A stretch of DNA of 64,000 nt from Nemertoderma westbladi. Lineage: Eukaryota; Xenacoelomorpha; Nemertodermatida; Nemertodermatidae. Numbering within the stretch: the first letter of the stretch is position 1; each line of letters begins with the position of its first letter. This document shows, piece after piece, positions 11,791-27,235 of this stretch. Under the pieces are notes generated by a model that was not told the origin of the DNA, did no database searches, and saw only the letters and a program-made list of their open reading frames with translations. Position numbers and translations under genes: made by a program. The stretch spans positions 62,001 to 126,000 of the forward strand of contig JAUCBJ010002506.1 of NCBI GenBank assembly GCA_032718475.1. The letters run 5' to 3'.

Positions 11791-14695
11791 ATAATATTTA
11801 ATTATAATAATATAGATATAATTAAAATGATTAGGTGTAATATAATTTGAATACATTAATTTATATTTATTAATCAATGGTGTTTGGGCTGTACTCTAAA
11901 AAATTAATAAAAAATAATTAAATAGAACCCATCAAGAGAACATAATAATATCAATGAAATGGTTAATTACAACGTTTTCCAAAAAGATTCAAAGTTTCAC
12001 TGGTCAGAATAGTGTTTTGGGCAGTTTCTAAACAAATTCAAATCGGCGTGTGTCAAAGTAATTATTCCCCATAATACGTAGGCTGAACTGAAAAGGTCCG
12101 AGTTTATTTTAGTTATTATTTCAGCGAACTGCCACTGCATACCAAATCTTATCCTGCCGTTAACTTTCAGGATTGTGTCAATTGAATTCCGCCACGCCAC
12201 CATGTTCCTGCGATCTGTTAGCCAATCGATGTGAAACTAACTGTTGCTGCGACTCCGATTGTACCGCCACTGACACCGCATTATTCTCTAAATGTTTGGA
12301 ACTCAAGGCGAGGTTCGGCTTTCTTTTACTTAATTTATAAGTAAATAGGAAATACACTGATTGTTCGTTGCTGTGCAGTATAATATTACAGTGGTAGTAA
12401 AAAATAACACAATAAAGCTCTTATGTAGGTGTAATGTTTTTCCATAGTACCCTGTATTGTATCTGTGTTACTAAATGAGTCTCGTGCAGCGCGATGGCCC
12501 CGTGAACGTGTTACCACCAATAAAGCTTACTTTAAATAAAGTTTTTTAATATTATGCAGGTTATATTCATGACGTACGAAATACACATCCTACATACATC
12601 ACGTAGACCCAGTATATAGTGTCTTATTGCAGGTGGAGATTATTAATGAAATGCTACAGAATCAGTTATTATCTCTCAGAACATTTTATTTTCGTTGAGA
12701 AAACACTGATAATATAATATGATCGTCGATCATTAGCACGCGAGGATATTTATTAATAAAATTCTAGAACACTATCAATAAATAATAAATATTAGATAAA
12801 CTCTGTTCTAGAATGTTAGACAATTACATTTGCCAAGTTTCAAATACACATAGTATTTCAGCTCTTTGTCATCCAAATTTAGATGCTTTCACCCACATGC
12901 AATCCTTGTAAGAACAACCTTCTATCGGTACCAACAAATAGCGAAATGTTAAGGAGACAACCCGTAAAATATCGGTGGAGAAAGAAGGAACTGTTGAGTG
13001 TTGACCTAATCAAATTGAAATTCCCTCCAGGGGAAATCACAAACAACAGCTGATTGCGAACCAACATTTGACTGTAACCTGTGCATCAAATAGAGGGAGG
13101 GGGGGCTATTTTCAAAGGTATTTTAAGGGGAGAAGGGGAGGGTACCTGAAATATGACACTATTATATACTACAGGAAAAATTGTGTATTTTCCGTGATCC
13201 AGTCTCTTATTGGACATTTTCACGTTAATTATTTATCATTGACAATCTTAAAGTAATAATCCAAGCTACCACATATTATTTACAGGAAGGATGGATTCTC
13301 GTGTGTTCGTACTGGAGTAATAGAGTTGACGAATCTGCCTAGTAGTATAAATGCGGTTGATCAGCAAGGGACCCCTGATTTATTCTGTGTTCAGTTCGAT
13401 AACAGTGAGTTGAAATTTAAATATATCTGCATTAATTGGGTCGTATGTTGTATAAATGACCTAGTGAAAGTGAAACAATGAGCTGTGTAAATACAACATT
13501 GGGAGACAAACTGTTCACCTCCTATTCCACCTACTATTATATCTTTCCGACATTGTGTGATATAAACACAATATAAACTATACAATAATATAATTGATTG
13601 ATAATCGAATATATAATAATATAAACAATATAAACTGTGTGATCCTGACCATAAACTCCCCCTCCTTGTCGCTAAATATCCAACCTTTGCTGAAACTGCG
13701 TGAGTTTTAAAGCAAAGCGCGTCGATAAACCTTGATGAGGCGCCCAGCATTAAAATTAAAGCATGTTTCTGGCCTTTTAAATCCAGTATATTGTTTTTAA
13801 TGCTAAATTTATTTAAATACCCATTACCTGTATTATTAGGTATAGTAGTAGTAATAGTAGTAGTAGGTGCGGTATAGTTTGTGGATATCTGATAACGTCG
13901 AATAAATAATGTTGTCGAGAATTATAATTTAATATATTGAACTTGTTGGTCATAAATATTATTAGGAACGTCTATTCGATTTTTCTGAAAAATTAGACAA
14001 ATGATTTTCAAGTATACAAGTCGGTTACCCAGTTAACCCGAAGTACCCAACCTATATCGTACCAACCCCCCCCCCCCCCCCCCCCCCCCCAACCAAGGTT
14101 GGTGGGGGGCTCCACCAACCCATCCCCCACCCTTCAGCTTGGCTTGGGCACCAGAGTGGCCACGCAGTTGTCCAAAAATTAGAGCACTTTATTTCGAAAA
14201 ACCAATTTAATCAGCGCCATTAAAGATTTCTCATTTCTAAGTAATCCACAATTTAATTGGAATCTAGGATTGTGTACCCCTCGGTGATTCCCGTATTATT
14301 TCCTTTGTATCAAGCTTCGTGGAGATAAACAGAGGATAGTTCCCGCGTTGTGTTACACACGGCCTTCTCTCCATGCCTGGTGGGCGTGGGATAGTAAACC
14401 ATTGTCAGTATGGGTTACAGTGCTCCGCTCAGGGTTAACTCAGTCGGCCATTAGTATTCCAAATCTTTAAAAACCTCTGAAGTTGTTCGGAAGTTGCTTG
14501 TTTTCAGCTTTCGCAGCAAACGATATTAAACCCTTATTAGAACAGCTGGTGGGGGGGGGGGGGGGGGGGATTTTCGACCCCATTAACACTTATCCCCTCG
14601 ATTCGCGATTTACTTGGATAGATTTGACTTTGGCTGTTGATGTTGGTGTTATGTATTTTATTTGTTCACCAAAGTGCTATTGTGACGTCACAAGT
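11791..14695. other. Intergenic with remnants of TIR elements
   Basis: No gene is recognised. An end remnant at 12482-12510 (CGTGCAGCGCGATGGCCCC then GTGAACGTG) matches the 3' terminus of the TIR family at 16307-16622. A 25-base poly-C lies at 14066-14090 and a 19-base poly-G at 14551-14569. The small ORFs at 11997-12203 (-), 13068-13256 (+) and 13391-13750 (-) show no domain. Confidence 0.5.
12482..12510. mobile_element. Terminal remnant of the GGGGCGAGCCACGAAG TIR family
   Basis: CTCGTGCAGCGCGATGGCCCC followed by GTGAACGTG matches the right end of the elements at 16307-16622 (GTGCTGCGCGAAGGCCCC) and near 44344-44372 (GTGCTGCGCGACGCCCC then ACGAACGTG). The rest of the element is not visible. 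Confidence 0.6.
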
Positions 14696-14696
14696 A

Positions 14697-15664
14697 CAGC
14701 TACCCGGAGACCTACCCGGAGAATTATTTTGAAAAATACCGGAGACCAGAGCCGGAGATCAGAGACTTGTGCTTATTTTTGTACTTACAATTTGATTACT
14801 CCCCTATAAGCACAAACAGGTACATACGGCCTTATAACTATTTTTCTATGGTTCAATTACAGTAAAGTAAATCCAACCCATTTCAACCCTTACCCATTGT
14901 AAGAAAATAAGCGCACGTACAGTTTGGGGGGCTTAATTAATATTAATTTGGTTATTTGTTTATTAATTCGTTCTTATTTTGTTATTGTTAATAATATGTT
15001 ACATTAATTTGTTTTGCGCCATAGGTACCGGTACTTTGTTAATTAAAGGCATTTATTTTAAATTGTTCAAATCATATACATTTCAATATACTATAAACTT
15101 AGTCATTTACGAATACTTAGTGCACAGGTATAGTGCTCTACTCGCCCCATTTACAAGCCTCGTTACGCTCGTTCTCTCCATTTGGTCGTCATATTATCTA
15201 TCCTATAACAAATTGAATGGAGATCAGCCCTTTCTTTCACTTTTAAACATTATGAGTGCTCAAATTAAGCGCCCTTATCCTTAAATAAGAACCATCTTTA
15301 GGTGCTAATTTAAATTAAAATTAAACGCACCTTAAATTAATTAAATAGAAGATTATCGGTACACTTTATTAGAAATAGAAATAGTGTAAAAGTGAATATA
15401 TAATTGTGTTGAAGCGGTGTATGTAAAATAGTTAAAAATTAAAGAAATATTAATTGTAAAAAATTTGTGAAAAATAATCTTCATTTCACATTTTGTGTTG
15501 TACAGGATCTATTTTTAAATAACTATTTCTAATTTGTCAAATCACTGATCTCTGGGTAAAATGTCTGTTTTCAATACCCGGGAACCAGAGACCTATCCGG
15601 AGACCAAAAAATAGCCCGGAGAATCCAGGACAGAGATCAGTGACAAGTCTCTGTTTCAACTCTA
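14697..15664. mobile_element. hAT-like MITE, left-truncated copy
   Basis: This is a direct, highly similar copy of the complete element at 45527-46511. They share the ACCTACCCGGAGAATTATTT block near the left, the GCGCACGTACAGTTTGGGGG block in the middle, and the right end reading GTCTCTGTTTCAACTCTA. The left TIR is missing or replaced by CTACCCGGAGACC. There is no transposase coding. The two copies are about 31 kb apart in the same orientation. Confidence 0.88.
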
Positions 15665-16306
15665 GTAGGTTTATACTCAATGTATTCTTTATAATATATT
15701 TCTTAGATCAATTGCGTCTGAATTATACAGCCTCCGCTACAATTAATTCTACCTCGCAATTCTCTCAGCTAGTAGAGAAATATTCCAAGACGTCATATCT
15801 CGAGGAGACGACATACCAGCCGGAACAAATCAATGCCTTTACCAGTTACAAGTACGTTGATCAAAGATTGATTTTAATCTCAAATATTGAATTGATTGAA
15901 GGGGGGGGGGGGGGGGGGGGGGGGTCATTGAATTGTTACACTGTTAAAAATTCCGCTTCATCACCATTGATAAAGATGCCAAGTATTGGTGGTGATTTAT
16001 ACAGAGTCAGTTAGATCTTCGCCGTAATCCAATTTATTCAATATGTAGGTAATGCGGGATGATTATTTTCCCATTTTGTAGATCCGGGGGAGTTATACAT
16101 AAGGTTACTAAGTCGTCCAATCTTTACACGATGGGCGTAATGAAACTACCCAATTCTCTACTGTCGGATGAATGTTCTATTAGCCTGCCTTGGGGTAAGT
16201 AAACTTGATTCTAATTAAGAATACTGGACTGGATACAATACTAAATACAGCAGTAATTTGTATTGTTGTTTCTAGTTGTTGGACTGGTTGGATAATATCG
16301 TGTTGT
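15665..16306. other. Intergenic with a 24-base poly-G
   Basis: Unique DNA. A run of 24 G lies at 15901-15924. The small plus-strand ORF crossing the G-run shows no domain. Confidence 0.5.
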
Positions 16307-16622
16307 GGGGCGAGTCACGAAGTGAGCAAAGCCTTAGCAAAGGGGGGCCATTGGCGGGTTGTCTGTCGTCGTCGTCTGTCGTCGTAAATTTTTGATCGCT
16401 AATAACTCTGTTATTCCTCGATGAAATTAAACGAAACTTGGTACGTATGTAGTCCGTGAAAAGTTTAGAAAGAATCTGAAGTTTGGTCAAAAACGAACGA
16501 ACGCAACGAGACATAAGTGGAGGACGAGTATTGTGTTGAAGACTTCTGACTAACGGCAGACAACTCGATAATGGTGCCCATATGCGAAAGGCTTCGCTCA
16601 CTTCGTGCTGCGCGAAGGCCCC
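16307..16622. mobile_element. Short TIR element (GGGGCGAGCCACGAAG family)
   Basis: The left end is GGGGCGAGTCACGAAGTGAG then CAAAGCC. The right end has GGCTTCGCTCACTTCGTGCT then GCGCGAAGGCCCC, its imperfect reverse complement. Outside the GGGGC/GCCCC ends, CGTGTTGT and AGGAACGTG extend the similarity. The interior starts with a GTC/CGT trinucleotide run and then GCTAATAACTCTGTTATTCC and GAAACTTGGTACGTATGTAG. Interior words recur in the copies at 29014-30284 and 45260-46735. It is about 316 bp and non-coding. Confidence 0.8.
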
Positions 16623-16791
16623 AGGAACGTGTTCTAATGTGCGTACAGAAACAGCCCTCACGCAGCCGTCTGCAGCTGGGTGTGTTTTTACTACCACGCC
16701 TCTAACCCAATGGCGACGTTTCAGATTAGCTAATTTTTGCTTGATCATTAAATGTCTCGTATCTACAGGTAGTACACCATATCCTGAAATA

Positions 16792-17610
16792 TAGTGTCGT
16801 TATTCAGGTACCTGGATCCACCCCCCCCCCCCCCCCCCCCCAAAAAAAAATTATACAAATATTAATGAGATTGCATGAAATCTGAAACACAGATAGTTTC
16901 TTCTCCCTCCCTCCTCCTTTCAAACTTTAGGTACAAGCGGTTGAAAAAGTGTCTCCAGCGAAAGTGCACAGGTTACACCCCAGTAATTATTGGCAACTTT
17001 ATAGTAAATTGTTGGTACTGATGGAAAGCTGACTGACTATACAAGGATTCCAAACATTTGAATTTGTTTGGGAAATAGCTGAGATATGAGCTACCGGTAT
17101 CAAAACTTGCATGGTTTTGCACCTGCGCGAGATTGTTTTATTCTATTTAATAAATAAACCATATTCTGGAACATTTTTTTTATGTATGAATAGCTACGTA
17201 ATAGTATGATTAAATTTAAATATGTATTGTACTGTTTGCTGCCCAGCTACGTATTGGATAAACAAAATGTTCCAGAATATGATGCATTTATTAAATAGAA
17301 TAAAATAGCCTCGCGCAGGTGAAAAACTATGAAACTTTTGATTGACTCATATCTCACCTATTTCCCAACCAAATTCAAATGTTTTTACATATTCGGAATC
17401 CTTGCACGGCCAGCTTTCCAGCAGCACCGACAAATCACTATTAAGGTTGAATGAAGAACAACTGCGGTGTGACCTGTGCAATTTCATCGGAGACACTTTT
17501 TTAAACGCTTGTAGCTAAAGAATAAAAGCGAAAATAAAATGTCTGGCTCACCCAGTAAGGAGCGGTTTCTAATTTCATGCAATCTCATAAAATTTCTTAG
17601 AAACATCTTT

Positions 17611-17641
<31 letters not shown>

Positions 17642-17666
17642 TCCAAGTACCTGAATAACGACACTG
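16792..17666. mobile_element. Foldback element with poly-C/poly-G in its arms, TA duplication
   Basis: The left end, TAGTGTCGTTATTCAGGTAC, is matched by the right end GTACCTGAATAACGACACTG. Both are flanked by TA (16790-16791 and 17667-17668). Each arm is about 420 bp and nearly the whole element folds on itself. A 21-base poly-C at 16821-16841 mirrors a 21-base poly-G at 17621-17641. Further in, paired blocks include GCATGGTTTTGCACCTGCGC and AATGTTCCAGAATATG. The CAGTG-type ends and TA duplication suit a non-autonomous Tc1/mariner-like element. No transposase is present. Confidence 0.9.
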
Positions 17667-17668
17667 TA

Positions 17669-19045
17669 TTACAGGACATGGTGTATACAGGTAGACTTTG
17701 GATGTGTGGTATGTCATGTAGTACCAGATGCCAAAATACCAGCAATACGACGAAATGGGGTTACTGACTGGTAATGTGGATACAGCAGTAATTGGGAAAC
17801 GGTACAGAAACATTTCGAAAGTAAATATCCACAACTTCTAGGAGATAAATTGCGTTTGCATCACTCACTACACTACCATCCATATATTTGTAGGAATAAA
17901 GTCCATTCTTTATTCCTGACGCGGGTTATAATTCAGTAAAAAGGGAAACTTTGTGGAATAAATAGTTATTATTAGAATTATGTAACATACAATGACCTTT
18001 TACAGTACTGAAACAGTACCGAAACAGTACAGTTACAGGTACAATTACGTTCACCGAACCTGTGTATAAGTATTGTATTGGTCCACATAGAGTTCCTCTC
18101 ACATTTTCCTATTTATTTTTTATATATAAAGGCTGCGACGAACCCCCATCATATTCGGTAAATTTATCATCTGATTTTTACATTGAAAGTAACAGATTTG
18201 TGTTACTGTACAGCTCCGTTCGTTCCTACGGAGGAATCTAAACTTCCTTTTATTATTGCTACATCATTTTAACTACATACTGTTTTGTGATCCAATGCCT
18301 ATTACAGTTTACAGTAGTAGTAGCCTTTTACTACTAGTAGTAGTAGTAAAAAAAAAAAAAAAAAAAAAAAAAAAGCCTACCATGTCCAGTAGCTTGTCGT
18401 TGTTAGTTATTCTAATCAAGATGTCAGTAGTTCTAAACGCGGCGCCATAAATCGTTAACTGCCGCCTTGAGACAGAAACTACACAGTGTTGTTGAAACTG
18501 AAAATTCAGCATATTCAACTACTCAGCATAAACTTAGCATATACATGCACTATATTTAAAACTTCGATCTACATAAGTTGCGGAACCACTATTAGACTCA
18601 TTGTATTCATTATTGAAATAATTTACTGGTAGCGACCGTGCATAAGATACATAAGGTAGGAAGATAGATAGAAAGGAAGTAATTATAGGCACAGGAAATA
18701 GGACGAAAGGTCCAATGATAAATACATCCCTCTTCCATTCCTGAGCTTGTTTGCTATTTGATCATGCTTGATCAACAAACATTAGCTGAGCAAAACACAA
18801 TTATAGAAATCATTTGAGTTAAAACTGCCACATGTATGAAAACAAAACCCTTGTCCCCATCAGTAATTTACATATTATAATTAGGGCCTATATATTTGTA
18901 AATTTGCGTCAAATTACATAATTGAATTGAATATTTGTGATAAATATGTTTGTTTGATTGTGAAATTTAGATTGTTTTAGAGTGGCGAATATATCTTACA
19001 ACAAATATCGCATAACGCATTGCATTAGGCCTGCATAAAGTTTCT
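17669..19045. other. Intergenic DNA downstream of the serpin
   Basis: Mostly unique AT-rich DNA, with a TAGTAGTAG patch next to a 26-base poly-A at 18349-18374 and a small hairpin near 18217. The minus-strand serpin ends at 19046, so its 3' UTR should lie within the last few hundred bases here. I see no clear polyadenylation signal that I would stake a call on. Confidence 0.4.
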
Positions 19046-20191
19046 TTACTTTTGTAGACCCGGATCGGTAACCTTACCCAAGAACAGCAGAACATTGTTC
19101 TTTATGTCTTTAATTGCGAAGATAAAAGGCACAGTGAGTAAGAAAGAAGGTATTTCTATTGGTCCTTCCTTTTGTTCGTTACACGTATAAGCAGCAGCTT
19201 CAGACCCCGCCTCGTTAACTAGTACAAAGGTTTTGTGTAAAATTCCGCCGACAAACAGGTCGCCAGAGCTGTTCACTCCTGATAGGTCGCAATTCTTCTC
19301 CGCAAACAGAACCGGCATACCCATACTCGAAAGTGTTTTACTCAAACTGAAAGAATCTTCCAGTTTAAACTTCGGGATTAGAACATCCACCATAACTTTC
19401 GTAGATCTATTTTTAAACAACACCTTACCCAACAATTCGGTGCTCAGGTTGGCCTCCAAGCCGGCCATCCCTTCAAACGGTAATATAAATACCATCGAGA
19501 GATCTTTTCCTTTGTAGGGCATCTCCAATGCCGTGAAGTGTCTGTTCCGGAACAAGTTAAAATACTTGCCCTCCATATGCATAAACATTGCATCGACCTC
19601 GCCTTTGGTGTCAGTTTTGAATTTTCCTTGGCGGGTATTTTTGGGATCGAATTGTTGTTCCCAATCTCCCTTGAAATACAAGGCGTTGACCAAAGCCAAT
19701 TTGGTGTAACTACCGAGAGCGCCTTCACTAACTGCATCCTTGATCTTACCTTTCGTCATGGATTCCACCCAGTTGTTGATCTCTATTCGAACTTTATCGT
19801 AAGACTTCAGAAAGTCGACTTTCTCTACCTCAGAACCGTACTGCTCTTTGGTTAGCCGTAGATATTCATCTTTGATCGGATAATCCTGTTGCACGTAAAG
19901 CTTATTAGCTCCTTCGAGAGTGTAGGGCTTTCCATCTCTATAAAGATAGTTTTGCAATGTCTGAATGTCGTTGTGTATTTCGTCATCCTTTAGGTCTGTG
20001 TAATGGAGGACTTTTCCCATCTGTTGCTTAGTTTCCCCTGCAGCGCCACCGTAAGTCATGGACAGCGTCGTAATTATACTCAATGGACTGAGCACCGTAT
20101 TGGTTTCAGATCGATCCTTTACTATCTCCTTGTACAGATCGATTGTAAAGCTGTTGATTGATCGCTTCAAGTAATAATCCATATATGCCAT
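19046..20191 (-). CDS. Serpin, probably intracellular and inhibitory
   Basis: This is a complete single-exon serpin of 381 residues, the normal family length. The reading frame is open upstream to 20215 but only with TTG. The first ATG is at 20191, giving MAYMDYYLKRSINSFTIDLY, and no signal peptide is evident, as in clade-B-like cytosolic serpins. Family landmarks in order: NTVLSPLSI, MTYGGAAGETKQQM, NALYFKGDW, the F..D block, LSMVFILPF, IPKFKLE, and the C-terminal PFIFAI and FLGKVTDP. The reactive-centre hinge (about residues 327-336) is EAGSEAAAYT, with the small residues needed for loop insertion, so protease inhibition by the suicide mechanism is expected. The loop is one to two residues shorter than in well-known inhibitors. 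Counting from the hinge puts P1 near Lys341-Gly343, with Lys the more likely, suggesting a trypsin-like target. The target itself is unknown. It is isolated, with no second serpin in the window. Confidence 0.94.
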   Translation of the reverse strand: MAYMDYYLKRSINSFTIDLYKEIVKDRSETNTVLSPLSIITTLSMTYGGAAGETKQQMGKVLHYTDLKDDEIHNDIQTLQNYLYRDGKPYTLEGANKLYVQQDYPIKDEYLRLTKEQYGSEVEKVDFLKSYDKVRIEINNWVESMTKGKIKDAVSEGALGSYTKLALVNALYFKGDWEQQFDPKNTRQGKFKTDTKGEVDAMFMHMEGKYFNLFRNRHFTALEMPYKGKDLSMVFILPFEGMAGLEANLSTELLGKVLFKNRSTKVMVDVLIPKFKLEDSFSLSKTLSSMGMPVLFAEKNCDLSGVNSSGDLFVGGILHKTFVLVNEAGSEAAAYTCNEQKEGPIEIPSFLLTVPFIFAIKDIKNNVLLFLGKVTDPGLQK

Positions 20192-21334
20192 CGTTAGCAA
20201 TATATTTATAACCAATTGGATTAATTGTCAAAATTGATTAAAAGTCAAAATACAAAATGTAAAACTATTTTTTATAGAATGCCATAAAGTATTATATTAT
20301 ATTATATAAGGTATTACTATTTATTATTGCCAGCTATATTTATTTTCTTTTGACTGACTTTTGTCTTTGACTTTGACTCGGTAGTGTGAACGCGGCCTAA
20401 GGGTATACACGATTCTAATATTATTAGCTTTCACTTGCGTTCTAGAATATATTATATTATATATTAAGCAAATTCGATTAGTCGTTAGCCACATATATCC
20501 AGACATACATACACATACACCTTTACATACGTTATGTGAACGCACCTTAAGAGTTAGGAGTTTAAGTATGGCCTGGGTACAAAAATGTTGATTTTCTGTA
20601 GATGCGTTTTATGTGTGATAAAATATATGGATCGAATTCTAGAACATAGTGGGCCCCCATAGTGGCGCCGCAACGCTGCAAAGTAGTACTTTGCAGCGTT
20701 ACGAGTAATTCACCATAACGCTGTTAAGTTGACATAATTAGTGTAACAAAAGATTAAAAAAATTATACAATCTCACTTACAGTCCGGTAGATATTACATT
20801 ATACATTGCATGGAAGTATATAGTAAATGTTTTAACTGATTTGGGTTGGTAATATTGTTGGCATCAATAATCCGACTGATGGGGCCAACTGGCATCATTA
20901 AGGATTTTCCTAAATGTTATCAAATTCTACACCGGATGCGGATATCTGGACTTTATATATATGCAAAAATAATACGATTTTCGGTCCCACAGGGCTGTGT
21001 TCCAGAACGTTTTTACGTCTAATTTAGGTCAAATTTAATCTAATAGGGGCAACCCCGGTTTCAAATTAAATAGTGTGTTATATCGTAACCATAGTGAAGT
21101 TTCGTACAGTTAAATTAATTTTAAAAATGATTTCATTAACATACCATTGCGTCAACATCAGTCTCAAATTGATGGTTGTATCTTAATATTAAATAATATT
21201 AAATATCTTAATCTTTTCAACTTCTAGCCAAATGCATAATCGTAAAAAATAGATGAGGTGTGACTGAAATTAAAATTATCATAAAAGTGAGCCATAAGAT
21301 TGGGATTCTCAAGTGATGTAAGTTTAATTGTAAT
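20192..21334. other. Serpin upstream region, no gene seen
   Basis: AT-rich DNA upstream of the minus-strand serpin. It contains an inverted repeat at 20668-20696 (separate entry) and a TTATATTATATTATATAAGG patch near 20293. No promoter element can be placed with confidence. Confidence 0.4.
20668..20755. repeat. Inverted repeat and dispersed GCAGCGTTACGAG repeat
   Basis: AACGCTGCAAAGT and ACTTTGCAGCGTT form 13-bp arms around AGT. The sequence continues ACGAGTAATTCACC, AACGCTGTTAAGTTGACATA, and this run recurs at 5557-5612, so it is a dispersed repeat of unknown type. Confidence 0.7.
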
Positions 21335-24971
<3,637 letters not shown>

Positions 24972-24979
24972 ATTGTAAT

Positions 24980-25226
24980 GAAAGCATGTACCATTTGTTA
25001 ATTTTCAACAGTAAATTTATGTCTAAAATATATGGAAGCGATGGGATGAATTGGTTCAACCAAACCGTTGCTGGGCACAACTGGTGACTTAATGGTTGCT
25101 TTTAAATTGTTCTATCTACACAACATATCCTCAATGATGCAAGCTAGGCATCTGTCACATTGTTGATCACCATAAAATTTCCTAAAAGAATCACTCCAAA
25201 CATTTACTATAATATTATACTTCCAT
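24980..25226. other. Unique spacer between two TIR elements
   Basis: AT-rich, no gene or repeat recognised. Confidence 0.4.
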
Positions 25227-25895
25227 CAAGGTGTACTGAATAACAGGTATGTCATGGTATGGGAGCCTAATCCTGAAGTTAACGTGGGCCGATCTTTTCC
25301 CTATTCATGGCACTTTTCATAATATTTCCTTTGAAACTTCTTATTACTTTTGTTAAGTGTATATGAGCAGGGTTCATAGCAAAGTAATACAATTTTTAAT
25401 GAAAAGTATTTCTAGAATTGTTATCTTGTTGTTGTCAATAAACAAAACTGTCCAATCAGAGAGCAAGACCTATGATAGCATGATTTTGACATTCCAGAAT
25501 ATTAAATTTCGGTTAGCAATTATTAGAAACAAAGGACGGCCACCAGGAATGTATGTTGCAAATGATATAAATAGTAAATAAAATAGTAGCCCTATTTCTA
25601 GTTGGCGGTCATGATGGGATCGTAATACCCATCAACATGGAAACGGGATTGAAAAATATTTATATGTAAAATATTTTGATACACTTTTATTCCCTTTACT
25701 CACATAACAAATCTGAAGAACAGAATCCCTCGTCGTTTTGAATTACAGACACTTTATTACATTTCTATATCCACCTAACCAAAGTAGCACATAAGAAGTT
25801 TCTAAGGAAATAGTATGAAAATAGTGTCTTAAAGATCGGCCCACGCTAATTTCAGCAATCCGCTCGCTGCATGACCTGTTATTTAGTAAACCTTG
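25227..25895. mobile_element. TIR element of about 670 bp
   Basis: The left end CAAGGTGTACTGAATAACAG then GT is matched at the right by ACCTGTTATTTAGTAAACCT then TG. Inside, TTAACGTGGGCCGATCTTTT (about 25279) pairs with AAGATCGGCCCACG (about 25832). The interior contains a small plus-strand ORF (25357-25581) with no recognised domain, and no transposase. A target duplication could not be identified. Confidence 0.78.
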
Positions 25896-26563
25896 AATCC
25901 AATGCAAGGTTCAGTAGTGAACTACGGACGTATCTGCTATGAGCTAAAAAGCTGACGCATGGTCTAGACTAGAAGTGACTATAAATTATAAGTAATGTCG
26001 TCTACGTTTAGAACTACAGACGTTATTCTATAAAACCTCTGTCGTTTTGTTAGAACTAAATTATTACTTTAGAATCAACGATAATGATTGATGGAAGGAC
26101 ACTTTCCACAAACTCTTCTGGCTAAAGTTTGAAATAAAATAAATCTAAAATACAAATTATAACAAAAGCCGGGAAGCGATAATAGGCCTAACTCCATATT
26201 TCGAGTTTCATCCGATCGCATTATGATTTATGGAAAAGATGGATAGTAAACGCTACTCCGTCCCGTCAACTAGATAGATAGATAGATAGATAGATATAAT
26301 ACAAAATATAAACAACGTTTTGCACAGGTTCACCAATACCAATAACATACTATTAGGTCGTCCGGACTGTAATTAATAATTAGTACATATTTGAAAAGTA
26401 CGTACGGTACATACAGTATGTACAGTAGGATAGAGATAAATAAAGATGTATGTACAGTAAGTATACGTTAGTATCAGACAATTTCAAAATTGTCAATCAA
26501 ATTTCAAAAACAAGATATATTTAACGAAGTTTAATTGGGGTGTAAACGTTACGCCGACAGAAC
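25896..26563. other. Intergenic with a GATA microsatellite
   Basis: Unique DNA. A TAGA/GATA tetranucleotide run of about 26 bp lies at 26271-26296. No gene seen. Confidence 0.5.
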
Positions 26564-26840
26564 GCCCATGTGAAGAATGCCAGGTTTTCACTTTTCGGTC
26601 GACTTTTTATTGGAATTCTATATATGAATATTTGTATTTTTTTTTAAATTTATCTTTATTAAGTGTTTTATAGCGCTTATTTCTGTCTTATAACCTGTAC
26701 ATATACTAATTCGTTTATTGTTTTGGTTAGATTCAGCCCTTCTGTAACCGGTGGTTTTGGTGAAAACCTGGTATTCTTCACATGGGGGTAACTACAAAGT
26801 GAAATATAACGGTAGAAAGTCTGGTATTCTTCACATGGGC
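26564..26840. mobile_element. MITE, GCCCATGTGAAGAAT family
   Basis: The left end GCCCATGTGAAGAATGCCAG is matched by CTGGTATTCTTCACATGGGC at the right. A second inner copy of the right motif lies at 26763-26788, so the right side is duplicated. The interior carries TTCGGTCGACTTTTTATTGG and TATAGCGCTTATT. A very similar copy is at 47114-47382 and a partial one at 33660-33815. Confidence 0.88.
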
Positions 26841-26841
26841 C

Positions 26842-27235
26842 CAGTGACACGCCCCCCCCCCCCCCCCCCCCTCTAATTTTTCTACAAATCTTAAATGAGA
26901 CATGAAATTTGAAACAGAGATAGTTTCACCTCCCGACCACTGACTGGGTGAGCCAGAATTTTTATTTTTGCTTTCAATCTTTAGCTACAAGCGTTTGAAA
27001 AAGGTGTCTCCGGTGATATTGCACCAGTCCCACCGCAGTTATTCTTCTACCTTATAGCTGTTAGTTGGTACAGCTAGAAAGCTGGCCGTGCAAGGATTCC
27101 AAATATGTAACACAATCTGAATTTCGTTGAAAAATAGCTGAGGCTGGGCGTTCAAAAGTTACATGGTTTTGCATCAGCGCGAGGCTATTTTATTATATTT
27201 AAGAAATACACCATATTCTTAAAACAAATACAATT
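26842..27235. mobile_element. Half copy of the poly-C foldback family
   Basis: It starts CAGTGACACG then a 20-base poly-C (26852-26871), and continues with the left-arm blocks of the 16792-17666 element: GAAATTTGAAACAGAGATAG, GTGAGCCAGA, AGCGTTTGAAAAAGG, GGTGTCTCCGG, GCATCAGCGCGAGGC. It ends near an ACACCATATTCT block where the other element reaches its centre. The right arm is missing. Its terminus abuts the MITE at 26564-26840. Confidence 0.85.

Noticed and set aside
11997-12203. Minus-strand ORF of 68 codons
   Set aside because: No recognisable domain, ordinary length for chance ORFs, and no supporting context.
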